DNA from: Jaltomata sinuosa
Taxonomy: Eukaryota > Streptophyta > Magnoliopsida > Solanales > Solanaceae
Length of the DNA stretch: 64,000 nucleotides
NCBI GenBank assembly: GCA_003996215.1
Contig: QJPP01003523.1
Coordinates: forward strand, 42,543 to 106,542
Reading direction: 5' to 3'
Shown here: positions 37,096 through 49,300 of the stretch, in pieces
Position numbering within the stretch: the first letter of the stretch is position 1
How the letters are laid out: each line of letters starts with the position of its first letter
Translations under genes and position numbers: made by a program
Notes under the pieces: model-generated
Databases searched by the model: none
What the model was told of the DNA's origin: nothing
The model's input: the letters and a program-made list of their open reading frames with translations, nothing else

Positions 37096-38087
37096 TAAGA
37101 CCCTGAATAATGCAACAAGTCAGCTACAATCTCTAAGTAGGCCAAGCTAAATAATCCAGGTTATAAACTAAAACAGTGCAAGTTAAATAGATTACTACTA
37201 ATCTGAAGCTATTTCTAGAGGTTTGATTATCCGCACCTGTGAGATTTGTTTGGTGTCACTCGATAACAAACCGAGATTAGTAAGGCATCTACTCTACTTC
37301 AATATTGGTGTCGAGATATGGATTAATGAGCCTGACCTACAATGAAGAGAATCATGAACATGAATCAATAATTACATAATTAATTACCTCTAACCCCAAC
37401 TATGATGGTGGTATTAACCTTTTGTTAGGTTCATCCCATCGAGATGGTGGCAAAAGGGAAGAGAATAAGGTAAGTAGTAAATAGTTTGGTGTTGGATCTT
37501 AGCTGGATCAGATAAACTTGGAAAGAGACCATAGCACATTCGCAAGTTCGGCAAATAAGCTCTATGGTCAAGAAAGGCTTCATACCCTCTCCACCAGTAA
37601 CAGATTAGTGACTATGAGTCAAAATTTAAGAGAAAAATGATGGGTTAAGATTGAAGATTGAACTAATCTCATCGATATGACTGTCATGCCGGTCAGAACT
37701 CATTGAGCTCCAGCGACAAGAGGGGAAGAGATCGACCATGGATATGTCTCTCTTTTATCAACTCTTCATCTTCCTCGGTAGATTTGATTCCATTAATGGG
37801 CTACTGTGTGAAAGCTTATGAGGCTTACCTCGTAATGCAGGATCATCACCCTTCTCCAGCTCAAGACCCACCGGAAGAATTCTAGGGTTTCTTGGAGGAT
37901 GAAGACAACACTTTCCTAATATTCTTTTACACTTCTAATTGTGTTCCATTTTGTTATTTCCTCTTTTGTTTGCTTTACTATGGGCCTGACCCGGGCGATT
38001 GGGCCTTGTACATATTTTTCAATTTTTTAATAAAAGACTTGTTGGCCGACTTTAACTTTAAAAAAAGCTATTCTTATAGTTTCTAAG
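37096..38087 (+). other. Probable LINE 3' untranslated region, otherwise unassigned
   Basis: Follows the stop of the RNase H relic. It has no coding frame I can recognise. Near its end tgggccttgtacatattttt runs into ttttttaataaaag (38018-38040) and a short A run (38056-38063), which would fit a LINE 3' end. Open frames at 37703-38086 show no known motif. Confidence 0.35.
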
Positions 38088-39298
38088 TGATAGTTGTAAG
38101 GGGATAAGAAACTAAGACCAAATGACTAAGTAGTGTGCTTCTATATGGATAAGAATCTTTTTTAAAAGAAACCATGTAATTTACCTTCAATAAATTGGTA
38201 ATATTTTTACCAAGTGGACCACAACCACCTTCTTTCCCTTTTTACCTTTTATAGGAAAGAGCAAAGGTCAACCAAAAAGGAGAAAAAGGCTCTTGCTTGG
38301 GTTGTTTTGGTTTCCAGGAAGAAGAAACAATAAGAATACTATGTGATTTGCTCCTCTTCGGTGATCCAACAACAAATTAAGCAGCAACAATAACTATCAT
38401 GGATGAGAGGCATGCAACAATACAAGAATCTTAGATAACTATTAGTCTTTATCAATGATTTTTGAAGATTCTTCAAGAAGTCAAGTTGGGGTTTATTTTC
38501 AAATAGGTAATTTCTCTATCCGATACTCGAAGATAATTATAGAATTTGTGTTTGGGGTGTAATATAAGGTGGGAATCACCATTTAATTTGAATTTTGCAC
38601 TAATTTTTGAAATGGGTCTTGTTAGTTAGGGTTCTTGAAGAATGGGAAAAGATGAAATTGTGATAAAAGTAAATTTTTTGGGTATTTCTATTGTGGGGAA
38701 GATTTAAAATTGAACTTTATAAGTTAGAAAATAACAAATTCACTCCAAATGATTGTTAAAGGATGTGATTAATATGGGCATAAGTGAAGAATATTAGAAT
38801 AAATTATTAGGCAAACCTATGGGTTATTGATAGATGTGTATATTATTTTTGTAGTTAATTGATTGCCTATCGGATAGTTGAAGTTAGTAGTTGGCTATAT
38901 GAAAGCTGCACCCACACGAATTGAATTGTTTTTGACATGTGGTATTACTGTTATCTAGGAAGCACCAAAGGTATATAAAGCTAAAATCTCCTTCCCCATT
39001 AAGGCACGACCTTTAGTTATTTATTTTTTTCTAAAATGTCAACATAGTCTACTCTATATATGTGAATAGAGCCTTCATTTTTCAATATATCAAACACATA
39101 TTCATGCCTATCACAGTCGAAATATCTACATGCTCTTTCTATTTGAAATTGCTTGTCTTCGCACTTCATAGATCTCTTTGTTGAAGTCACCATATTCATA
39201 TTACTCCTTCGAGTAGGGTACTCATAATGTTTCACATGATCATAAATGTAAATACTTGAAACTACTAGAAGTCATATGGTATACATGTAATGTGTTAT
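38088..39298. other. Unassigned AT-rich sequence
   Basis: I see no gene. It holds a TATA-like gtatataaag near 38970 and a 72-codon minus-strand open frame (39235-39017) with no recognisable motif. The last bases before 39299 (GTTAT, 39294-39298) would be the target-site side of the LTR fragment that follows. Confidence 0.4.
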
Positions 39299-41116
39299 TG
39301 TCATGACCCGATTTCTCAGGTCATGATGGCACCTACAACTCCTAGTAGGTGAATCAATTCCCGTAGCCAAGAACGATTAGTAATGGGCTACTACCTAAGA
39401 CAATATGCACAGTAAGAAGAAATAAGAAGATATAAGATAAAGACAACGCGGAAGCAACAACCTGAATATATATATAAGGACACTACACCAACTCCAAGAC
39501 TTGGTATCGATAGTACAGGAGATTCTAATAGAATACAAGTGCTATAAGTAACAAAATAAAGTACACAATTATCTCTGAATAAATAAAAAGTAACACTGCC
39601 AAAAGATGAGATGTGGTCAGGCCCCGGTTGTCAGGCGCTTACCCTAGTCTGGAATATCTAAAGCTGCACGAGTCTCTTGCGATCAACGACGAAAGCTCAT
39701 ACTAATATCTGCACCAGAAAGATGCAAAAGTGTAGTATGAGCACCAATTGCTAAGCAATGGGTACCCAGTTGGCATCATCGGCCGACTAAGAGCATATAA
39801 GATATAAAATCAATAAGAAGCAAATAGAAAAAAAGCAGTCACTAAAACAATAGATAAAGCACATAGGAACTAGAACGGATAGAAGTCAACAAGAATTACA
39901 AACAAGCTATGCTAGCCACAAAAGATATATCTAACACAGAACATAGTTGAAGGAAAGAAGAATGCACCTGGAGTCCTTGCAACAACAATATATATAAAGA
40001 GAGAGTTGAAAAAATGGCGGTATACCAGTAACCTCCAGTAGAAAGGGAATGAAGTAAAGCAATTAAACATAATCAATCTAGAAACAATATAATTAATGGA
40101 ATCATGCTTAAACATCAATTCAAAATCAGAGAGTCAGATAGCAACCTCACAATTACAACCCTAGGATGGAATAAACTAAGCCACAAGGAAACCAAAACCA
40201 CTAATCAGCCCCATGAAAGAGGGTAGGATCCACTAACCATAATTACTCAGAAGGCCACATAAACAGTGCCTCAACAGTCTAGGGACCACTAGTCCATCAA
40301 TAATCAAATTCCAAGAATCGGAGCCTCAACAGGCTAAAACCCAACTAAACCACCAAGAAATGAAGACCATAACAAGCTCTATAATACAACAAGAGTAATA
40401 TAATCTACCTACATTCCCAACGGCCGCTATACAACTGAGGAACATAATCAAGTGAAAATAAACCCTCAGGCATCCCATACTATCAGAGCGTACACTAAGA
40501 AAATAAAAAACAAGGGTGGAATCCGAATGAAATATGCATGATGATATGATATGATGGAACCAGTAATAGTAACCCATATGTTACCCCCTACGGTACCTAA
40601 AAGGCCCAATAGAGAAAGGATCCATGGAAGGGATTCCCTCGAGTACCTCAACTCCACTTACACCCTTCCTCTGGTACTCGCGGCACATAGCCCCTGGCCC
40701 AGATCAGCAATATCAATGGAGGTCTACTAAAACCGCAAAATCTCAAAGTGTAACTGCTGGAGTGTATCCGGGTATAGATCAATAATCGGAATCTCATAGT
40801 ATATGCCCGGAAGTGAATTGGGTCTAAAATAGTGGTAGTAATCTCAAACCCCATCAAAGGGTGGCCGAAGTATATCCAGGTCTAAATCAGTAATCAAGTC
40901 TCAATAACACTTATAAAGGGCACCTAGAGCGTATTTGAGTCTAAATACCGAGTAAAAACATGCCTAGTATTAGTGTTAAAACTAGTGATAAAATCATCGT
41001 AATATCCTATTTACTCCAAGAGGTTTCATAAAAAAATCAGTTTCAAAACCACTTTATAATCATTTTACCAAAAATGGGCCCTTGGGGCCATGCAAAGTTT
41101 AGAAAAATGCTTAGCA
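39299..41116 (-). repeat. Element E: partial LTR of the A/B/C family
   Basis: Plus-strand start TGTCATGACCCG; it follows the 3' half of the LTR of A and C for about 1.8 kb, including the gggtctaaa-type internal repeats (40740-40960), and stops at about 41116 where F begins. No primer site adjoins its end, so it is a 3' LTR or solo LTR, not a 5' LTR. Confidence 0.8.
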
Positions 41117-42209
41117 TCTGTTTTTGCTGTACTGTGCGATCTAGAACTTGCCTGGTTAGTCGTGCTTTTGGTTGTAGAATGGTTTAGTTATGACATGATC
41201 ATAGGCAATTTTTGAATTAGTCCACTTCAGCCAAAATGACCTACCAAAGAAAAAGTAATCCCTTCGATCCCTAATTTTGAGCCTAAAGTTGAACCTTTTT
41301 GTTGTTAGCCTATTCACCTTCTCCGTTTCCTACAAATCTCAAGTTTGGCCCTGGTCCCTCTTTGGACATTGTGCACCTCAACTCAGGATAAAAGCCTAAG
41401 TTGAGGGTGGCAACTGTAGGGGTAAGTAGGAAGTGCTGGGTATGAAAAGATTGGGTTAGTGATGGAAAGAAAGAAACTGGGTGTGGTTTGTGTGCTAAAA
41501 AGAAAAAGAAAAGAAAAGAAAAAAAAGTGAATGAAAAGAAAAGTGCAAAAGATATGCAATAGAAGCCACACCCGAAGCTTGATAAAAGTAAAAAAGATTG
41601 AAAGAAAGAAGAATAAGGGAGGCAACCAGTGAAGGTTGAAATGTGGAGAAGATAAAGAAGTAATTGTAGTCTCAAGGAGGGCATAGCCACTATATACCCA
41701 GAGGTACCATTCCCGTCCCTAAGCCTACATTACAAGCCTAACAAAAGTCCTATAGTGATCCTAACCTAACTGTTTGAAAGCCAAAGCATAGAAAATAAGG
41801 GCAAGACTATGGTATTGTACATGTGAATCTTGAACCTTTTTGTGAGGGTGAGTGGATTCCCAGTCCCTGTTTGTCGAATTGATAGTTTGTGTGAGTCAGG
41901 ACTTCTTTGTTGTGAGGGCACTAGAGTAGACTGTGATTTCTAATCACTCGGTCTGAATGTCTGTTGTGTATGCTAGCTTACTCATGAATATCGTGTTGTC
42001 ACTCATGGATCCGTCTTGTGTTGTTTTGATAACTTGATTAGATACACTGGTTTTTGAGCTATTAAGGAGTGGGTACCATCTTAAGGATTGAGAGTTCAAT
42101 GAATCATGTTGCTGTGTAGTTTTTGATTTCCTTCTACTTAAGCGTCGCTTTGTTAGTTTTGTTTTCGTTTGTTGCTTGAGGACAAACAAACATTCTAAGT
42201 TGAGGGTGT
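41117..42209 (+). mobile_element. Element F internal 3' part: Athila-like, plus strand, truncated
   Basis: Matches the inverse of the 3' non-coding region of element H (52598-53640) in order: the tctagaacttgcc box, a ttgagggtggcaac phrase, an A/G-rich tract (41500-41535) and a terminal TTGCTTGAGGACAA followed by the polypurine tract AAGTTGAGGGTGT at 42197-42209. The 5' part and gag are missing. The Phe-rich open frame 41310-41690 on the minus strand is antisense to this purine tract. Confidence 0.75.
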
Positions 42210-43798
42210 TGATGTGCCGAGATTTAACGACACTTTCGATGCTTAAAACTAAAGATTCTTGAGAGTTATTAAGTACATTTTGTTGGATTTAATGTCATTT
42301 GTTACATGTATAGGGAAAAGTATGAAATAGATAAAAAGATCAAAGTTTTATAGTTTTCTGGACAAAAGACAATCCACCACGGGTGTCACATCTATGACGG
42401 CCTGTGGGGCAGACCGTGGGAACAAGGCACCTGGAGAGGCTAAGGCACTAAAACCTGATGGGCTCTCACGACGCCCATGGAAGATACGATGGGACGTCGC
42501 CAAGCCCGTCAATGTGATCCAGGGAACTATGCAATGAGCCAAGGAAGGGCGACGGGCATCTATGACACCCGTGACAACCACGACGGCCCATCGCTGCTGC
42601 CCGTGGAAACAAAGCAGGAAGGCATTCATGAGCTAAGGGCAGGCGATGAGAGGACCACGATGGGAGTCACAGCTGTAACGTCCCATCACCTTCGCCCGTG
42701 AGATCGAGGCAGGGACCTGGAAGTTAAGACCTGAAGATGTCTGACGGGCACCTACGACGCCCGTCGCACCCACGACGGCCCGTGAGGTGTACCATCGGTA
42801 ATGCCGCATCCATCTTCTCCTAGATTTGTTAGGATTTGGTTTCTTTGTCTATAAATACTTCCCCTTATATTTTATTTTTCGTTGTTACTCATTATTTTCG
42901 GGTAGTTACTATATTGTTATTTTTGGTGTTGACTTTAAATACAAGTTCTTGAGATTAAAAGATTGTTCTTGATTAATTGAAGTGTTCTTGATATTTTGTT
43001 CAAGATTCTGGATTTCTTTACTCCAGATTGTAAGTATCTACTGATGATTTCCGAAACAACCATTAATTGTGTACTTATGAACATGAATAGCTAAATCCAC
43101 AACTAGGGTTTTGGGAACCATGAAGGATTAACGAAGTAGGCAAAGTATTTAGTAATTCTAGAGCAATATTTATGCATGTTTTGTTCTTCCCTTCGTATTG
43201 ATTGCTTTCTAGCGGTGTACAATGTTAGAACTCGCCTTATCCTTACTTGCCGGACCAAGGAGGTAACGGATGGGAAAAGGGTTGTTCAATGATGGAGATT
43301 TGAGGCTACCAACCCTCATCTAATAGCTTGACCTTATTCGGGAATAGCTAATCTGGGATTCAGGGTAAGGGTTAGTAAAGCATACACCCGCGGCCGGACC
43401 AAGGCGTGTGGTGAAATTTATCTATCTACCAGACCAAGAATTTAGGTGATCCTAACATACCGATTCTGCATGCTAAGTATCAAACTAGTTGACCAAGTAC
43501 AAACGCCTTACTAAGTTATGATATCATGGGGAACACTACCCTAGTCGCTTCTCTTATTGATAACAACTGTTGAAACTGATAACTGTTACTTGTTATGAAT
43601 TTAAACACTAGTTACAATTACTACTTGTTACTTTTAAAACCCCCCTCGTAGGGAAAAAATGGTTAAGAGCGCAAGTAAACACTAATCGACTATAGTCCTA
43701 CCATATTCCCTGTGGGATCGACCCCAGCCTTAGTTGGGTTCTATATTTGAACGGTGACTGCTTACGCTTCTAAAATGAGGTGTAATTTTGGCGTACCA
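42210..43798 (+). repeat. 3' LTR of element F
   Basis: 1589 bp, starts TGATGTGCCGAG after the polypurine tract and ends GGCGTACCA (canonical TATCA, one change). It holds a GC-rich block of cgacggcccgtg-type words (42370-42790), then TATAAATA at 42850-42857, and the family end tgtgggatcgaccccagcc. It is related to the H LTRs but clearly diverged. Confidence 0.82.
42370..42857 (+). promoter_or_regulatory. Putative U3 promoter of element F
   Basis: GC-rich block with repeated gacgggca..cacccgtg and acgacggcccatcg-type words, followed by TATAAATA (42850-42857). Same layout as in H and the solo LTR, different unit. Confidence 0.5.
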
Positions 43799-45763
43799 AG
43801 GCCCATAGGGATTCACATTCATGAGTCCCAGTCTGCGTCTATCCCATATAGGGCCTCACTTTCATATAGTAGGTCGTCTGAGCAGCTACAGAGTGTTCCT
43901 ACACAGGTGGGTCCACTTCATCAACTTGATGGTGTTATTCAGCCTCGATCGGCCCTCATCATGACACCTAAGCAGGGATACACCACCATTGATGGTCATT
44001 ATACATATATAGGTCCATCGTCTGTCATACCATCAGCTAGCAGTATGTTAGCTAAAACTACTGGATCAGTTGGGCTCTCCACTCTTTGTCTCCGAGGCAA
44101 AAGTCCTACACATGAGAGTACTCCCACTACAGGCTACTCAGGTGTACAGAGACCTCAGCGAGGCGATAGAGTCGATTCCAAAAGGGTCTTCATCGATCCT
44201 GAGGAAGACAAGTATGATTTTATTAACTATATATAACAATTAACTTTCTATATGTTAAATTTTTTAAGTTTTGATTTAACCTCTTAAATGTTTGATCTTG
44301 TATTGTAGGTTAAATCCAGATGATAGAATTACAAAGGTCATCTTCAAATGCATCTCCCGATACTATAAAGGTGTTTGTCTGAGTGGGAGAACGGTACCAA
44401 AATATGTTCAAGTGCAAATGTTCAATGAATTTTGGGTAAAAATCTTATTAGTTAATACACTTTACATTTAAAGATTGAATTTTATTAATGAATTTTTATT
44501 GCAGAAATATTTTTGGTGGGCTCCCGAGCATGAAAAACGTATCTCTGATAACTTTTATCCCTGGATCACTAGTAGACTACATGGCTTGCCTTTTGATGCT
44601 TGAAAGAATCTTCGAAAGCCTAAATGGGTGCAGACACCTTATTGGAATGGCTTATTAACTCACTAGCTATCTGATCAGATGTTTCTGAGGAGGAACGAGC
44701 TTGGGAAGAAAGCCAGAGCATCTAAGAAGGGAGGTTGTGTACCCACTGGTGGAACTATCATCCGGGTTGCTAGCCGGAAGAGATTGGTACATATTTTTTC
44801 ATAATTTAATAGTTTTGTTTTCTTTGTTTTTTTTAAAAAGTTCTTATATTTTGATATTGATGATTTTATTTTATGCAGGAAAAAGATTTGGGTAGGAAAC
44901 TAACTCAAGAGGAGTATTTCAAGCACTACTACGTAAAGAAGAAGAAGAACCCAACGGATGAAAATTGTTGTGTTGAGAAACATGCAAAAGAGATACATGT
45001 AAGAACTTCATTCAAACTTATATTTTTTTAAACAATTAATATTATTTACTTGCATTATTTCATATTATGTTTGAATAGTTTGGTATCTTTTCATTATTAA
45101 TTACTTGCCTCAATTTAAATATAAGATAAGTATCTATGAAAGATTGGAGAATACAGTAGTACTCGACCTCCTAAAAGTCAAGGCACCCCACTTTTACAAG
45201 AAGAAGTTGAGAAACTCTTAAAAGAGTGTGTAGGTTACCCGTGAGGTTCGGTCTACGGTTTCCCTGGAAAGGCCTCCCATAAACCTAGGTCTTATTTGTA
45301 CTGCGGATCCTCCAGGAATAACCCACTTCCCGGTCTAGCTTCACTAACTGTATTCACAGCTTTCCAGATCTCGGAACCATATCTACTTTCTCATCGGTAT
45401 TCTCTAAATGAATTACGTTATGGTCTTGAATTCTCGATATATCATATGAAATGAATGTGGGCTATGATAGCTGATATGAATAGAGAGATTGTTGCTACTA
45501 CCGAGAGGGAGAGGTTGAGAGATGCTGTTGTTACCGAGAGGGAGAGGTTGATGGATGTTGCGGTTGCCGTAAGGGATAGGTTGAGGGACTAGAAGTTTGA
45601 GTCACTTCAGTCCAAACTAGATCGACTCTTACAGTCTGGGCGTATTATCCCTGCATGTCCCAGTGATACACGGCGATATACGATAGGTGGAGGCCCACTT
45701 GATGAGTCCACTACAGAGGATGATGAAGAGCAGGACGATGAGGAGGAGCAGACAAATGATTAG
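43799..45763 (+). pseudogene. CACTA/En-Spm-type plant transposase relic (Ptta-like) with four introns
   Basis: Exons by homology-style reading: up to 44211, 44309-44435, 44505-44786, 44879-44997 and about 45135-45763. Introns 1-3 have GT starts and AG ends (44212-44308, 44436-44504, 44787-44878); the fourth starts with GTAAGA at 44998. The N-terminal part is Ser/Pro/Thr-rich. The core reads RITKVIFKCISRYYKG, QMFNEFW|KYFWWAPEHE, KPKWVQTPYW, KKARASKKGGCVPTGG and DLGRKLTQEEYFKHYY, as in the plant probable-transposase (Ptta/En/Spm) family. Then come RPPKSQGTPLLQEEVEKLL, a coiled-coil-like ATTERERLRDAVVTERERL repeat and an Asp/Glu tail ending at the TAG at 45761. In-frame stops (after PFDA, LLTH, RDRLRD) show decay. 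The 5' end is lost at the F junction. Confidence 0.8.
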
Positions 45764-46039
45764 ACTTATCTATATTTTAGACTATTTCATATTTAGACGT
45801 GTTTATGTATGCCTACTTCTTTATGTCCAGAATTGTTTAACTTTAGACTTCTTAGACGTATTTTGATGGTCTTCTGATCGTATTTTAGATTGATTCAAAT
45901 GGATTTTACTTTGATTTGAAATTGTGTAGCGTAAATGTTATTATGATGTGTTGGCAGCTCTTTGAGCTGGTTTGAGTTGATTTTTTGTTAATTTTGAGCA
46001 TGTGTCATTAAAAATTACAGCATTATGCTGCTATTTTTT

Positions 46040-46852
46040 TCAAGAAAAATGACCACAAGAGGTCGGTATATTTGGTAAAATTACCAGAAAACCGATCACT
46101 TGTGGTCGGTTTTCTTCAATTTTTTAATTCATTTTAAATAAAACCGTCCACAATTGATCGATTTTTTTTAATAATTACGTTTATATAATTTTAATAAAAC
46201 CGTCCACATTTGTCGGTTTTTTTAATAATTATTTTTATATAATTTTATTAAAACTGACCCATTGTGATCGATTTTGTTCAATTTATTTTTTAATTAATTT
46301 TAATAAAACCGTCTAAAGTGAGTCAGTTTTTTTAATAATTATTTTTATATAATTTTATTAAAACTGATCAAAAGTGATCGGTTTTGTTTAATTTATTTTT
46401 TAAATAATTTTAATAAAAAAGTCCATGTTTGGTCGGTTTATTTAATAATCATTTTTAAATAATTTAATTAAAACCGACCAAATGTGGATGGTTTTATGAA
46501 AATTAATTAAAAAATAAATTGAACAAAATTGACCAATTTTGGTCGGTTTCATTTAATTTTGTTTTTTATATAAACTAGTAAAATAATTTATTAGAAAATA
46601 AATTAAATAATTTATTTATATTATTAAAAATAAATTTAAACAAACCGACCAAATGTGGTCGGTAATTTAAAAAAATAAAATTTTACCTATTTTAATAAAA
46701 CCGTCCACATGAGGTCGGTAAAGAAAATCAATAACTGACTTCACTTGGGCGGTTTTAATTACCTACCAGCACATTACCGTCCAAACAATTTTGGACGATT
46801 TTCGATCGGTATTTCAGGATTACCGACCACCTTTGATCGATTTTTGATGGTG
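46040..46852 (+). repeat. Array of about 15 imperfect palindromes: subterminal region of the CACTA-like element
   Basis: Units such as accgaccaaatgtggtcggt, 22-25 bp, each able to form a hairpin, separated by AT-rich spacers (aataattatttttatataat). In the middle they recur every 47-59 bp (46141, 46197, 46254, 46310, 46369, 46424, 46472, 46526). Such repeats are known transposase-binding sites near the ends of CACTA elements. The end TTTTTGATGGTG (46841-46852) may be a degraded TTTTTGTAGTG terminus. 45764-46039 is AT-rich 3' sequence with nothing else recognised. Confidence 0.72.
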
Positions 46853-47442
46853 GGTAATCCTATATTTTTTTTAAATGTACTTTGATGTGTTAGTAGACTC
46901 ATAAAATGATACAACATACAAATATATAAGAAGACACATGTAGATATTGAGATTTTACTCGATAAATTCCTATTAAAATTTAGAATTAAATCTTAAGTTC
47001 ATGATATGTTAATCAAGTAAAATATTTGGTTAATAAAATTAGATTAATATTTAAGTCAAAACTATATGACTTAAATGAAGTCCAATTTCCTTTGGGGTAG
47101 TCTATTAAGCTGAGAAGACGAGCTCAACTCATGCTCTTCCATCCCAATGATAACTAGAAATATTTGGAGATTAAAGTACCTAAGTCCTAACTCACACCTA
47201 TATAAAGGGTCTTCATAAAGCCAAAAGAGGAAGAAATACGCAGAGAAGCTCTTCTCTTCTGTGGTGAACCACAAGTCTTCATCATACAAAGAAATCTTCA
47301 TCTTCATGTGGTGAGCCGTAAGTTTATATACCTCTACATTTGTGATTAATGCTTGGCTCCACATTCGTGGTGAAATTCCAACAAGTTTTCCATAATTCAA
47401 GGACAAGCAAAAGCCCTTGAGTTGACGATCGTGAGGAGTGTC
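46853..47442. other. Unassigned sequence with a promoter-like TATA box
   Basis: AT-rich DNA. cctatataaaggg (47199-47211) followed by agaagctcttctcttctgtggtgaacc looks like an LTR promoter and start region on the plus strand, so a solo LTR of a copia-type element is possible, but I could not fix its ends. The 111-codon minus-strand frame (47406-47071) has no recognisable motif. Confidence 0.3.
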
Positions 47443-48480
47443 ACACCCATTTTTTTACCCTGCTTAAAGATGGTTTAAGGATTTTTTTCAATTAAAGTGA
47501 CATTTTAAAAATTGATTATTTATTTTTCTTTATTCAGAGTCGCCACTTGAAATTTATTTTTGGTATTCCAAGTCACTTTGTTATATCTCGAATCAAAAAG
47601 AAAGTTTGACGCTTTAAAATTGGTCTGCTAACTAGAAATCTAGGTAAGAAATTCTGTTGACCGAGAAAAAAGTTTTAGGCATCCCTCGAGTCCCGTGATT
47701 CCAACACGATCACTTTATCAACTTATATTTGGCTTAAATTAATTCTTGGATAAACCTTTATTTGTTAATTGCTTAATCTACCTAAATAATATGCTCGTAA
47801 AATTGTGACTAATTATATCTTTGCCCAAGGAGCGTAACCACACACAAAACCTTTTATTTATAAAAGTTGATCAAGGAGCGTAACCGCACACATGGGGAAA
47901 TAAGATATTAACCGTACCTAAATTTATTTAATATCAAACTATAATTAAAATATCTTTAAATTATTTTAATCTACCAAACACGTTATTAAAAATAAAGAAG
48001 TTATTTACTAGTTTTTCTAAAAGGATATTAACCTACTTCAAAATTGAAACTATTAAAGTAAAAATTATTCCTCACATGTTTTATCAATTTTACTTTAATT
48101 TCAACAATACAAAACTTGAACTCGCTGTATGTCATATGTCACATACGAAATTTGAGTAAATCCATAATATTAAATTAGAATCAAGTTTTATATATTCGTG
48201 AAATTAAATCATGCAAAAAAAGATTGAAGGTTACCTCGTGCGAAAATTAATTTCCAACACAACCACAACAATCTACTAATTTCCAATGTTAACAAAAGCT
48301 AACTTTTCAGGAGTCACGAACTAAGAACCGCGAACAAAATCCTTAGATATTTATTTTTATGGTATTTGCGTATATGTTGTATGTGTGCCGTGGGTGTTTG
48401 GTTGCTGGTTATTGTATGTATTGTACGTATATCATGGTGTAGGTTGATGTGTAGTGTTGTGTAACTGTCGTGTGGGTGTG
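47443..48480 (+). repeat. LTR-like segment, possibly Ogre/Tat type
   Basis: Begins TGTCACACCCA and contains gagtcgccacttga, aggcatccctcgagtcccgt and two ggagcgtaacc(a/g)cacac phrases (47830, 47875), wording I associate with long LTRs of Ogre/Tat-type elements. The orientation appears opposite to the nearby reverse transcriptase, and the 3' end is not seen. 48360-48490 is GT-rich. Identification is tentative. Confidence 0.35.
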
Positions 48481-49300
48481 TTATGTGTTGGAGAGGTTTA
48501 GGATGTAGTATAGGTTTTTTTTTTGTTCTTTGTGTATCATATAGTGAAAGATAGTAGTCATAGCTCTTATGTAAGTTAGTGTTGTGTTCTTCAGATCAAA
48601 AGGCATGACTATATAACAATAAGTACCCCATGGGATAGTAAAAACAGTCTTTTCAGAATTCTCTTCACCCATTAAAATTTGGTGATACACAGCATAACAA
48701 TTCACAAAAGATTGAATCTCGTGTTTTGCACAATAATCAACTAGGAAATGGATGTTGGGTAAGGGAAAATTATCTTTGAGACTTTCTTTGTTTAGGTCCC
48801 TACAGTCGACACAAACCCTGATTTTCCCAGTCTTTTTTGGTATAGGTACAACATTTGCTAACCATGTGGTGTATCGAACGACCCTGATCATATTGGCGTT
48901 CAATTGCTTCATGATTTATTTATTAATCTTATCGCTCACGTCTTCTTTAAACTTTCTTTCCTTCTGTTGGATTGGGGGAAAACAGGGTAAGTGGGTAGTT
49001 TGTGGACTACCAAAGCAACACTCAAACCCGGCATGTCATCATAAGACCAAGAAAAAATATCGTTATATTCAAACAAAGCCTGGATAATGTCATCTCTAGT
49101 CTTTTATTTATTGTGTACGCTTATCTTTGTTTCCCTATCTTCTTCAGGAGTTCCCAAGTTAATTGCCTCAGTTTCATTTTAATTAGGTTTGCGTTTATTC
49201 TCAAATTGATCCCTTTTTTACTTCTTCAGAAACCTCATCTTCGTCATATTCATCATTCACATAATTCATTGTTTTGAGATTAGACAACTTTTTGAGATCT
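48481..49300 (-). pseudogene. Ogre/Tat-type reverse transcriptase fragment (dead)
   Basis: The minus-strand frame 48912-48481 carries VVPIPKKTGKIRVCVDCRDL, NFPLPNIHFLVDYCAKHEIQ and WGTYCYIVMPFDLKNTTLTY, the reverse transcriptase fingers and palm of Tat/Ogre-type gypsy elements. The catalytic motif reads FVNCYAVYHQI where active copies have FVDCYAGYHQI, so the first Asp is Asn. Upstream, 49085-48970 keeps ALFEYNDIFSWSYDDMPGLS and VVHKLPTYPVFP in a different frame. The domain breaks off after MIHKE at about 48526, beside an A run, before the YxDD box. The plus-strand frames 48752-49277 are its antisense. Confidence 0.8.

Noticed and set aside
39017..39235. 72-codon minus-strand frame, charged composition, candidate small host gene
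   Set aside because: No recognisable motif, splice structure or promoter evidence; it cannot be supported from sequence alone.
41310..41690. 126-codon Phe/Ser-rich open frame
   Set aside because: It is the antisense of an A/G-rich tract in the 3' region of an Athila-like element; low complexity and no motif.
46040..46852. Regularly spaced short repeats resembling a CRISPR array
   Set aside because: The repeats are imperfect palindromes of uneven sequence, the spacers are similar to each other and AT-rich, and the context is a plant DNA transposon.
48752..49277. Two overlapping plus-strand open frames of 91-111 codons
   Set aside because: They are antisense to the Ogre-type reverse transcriptase and carry no motif.
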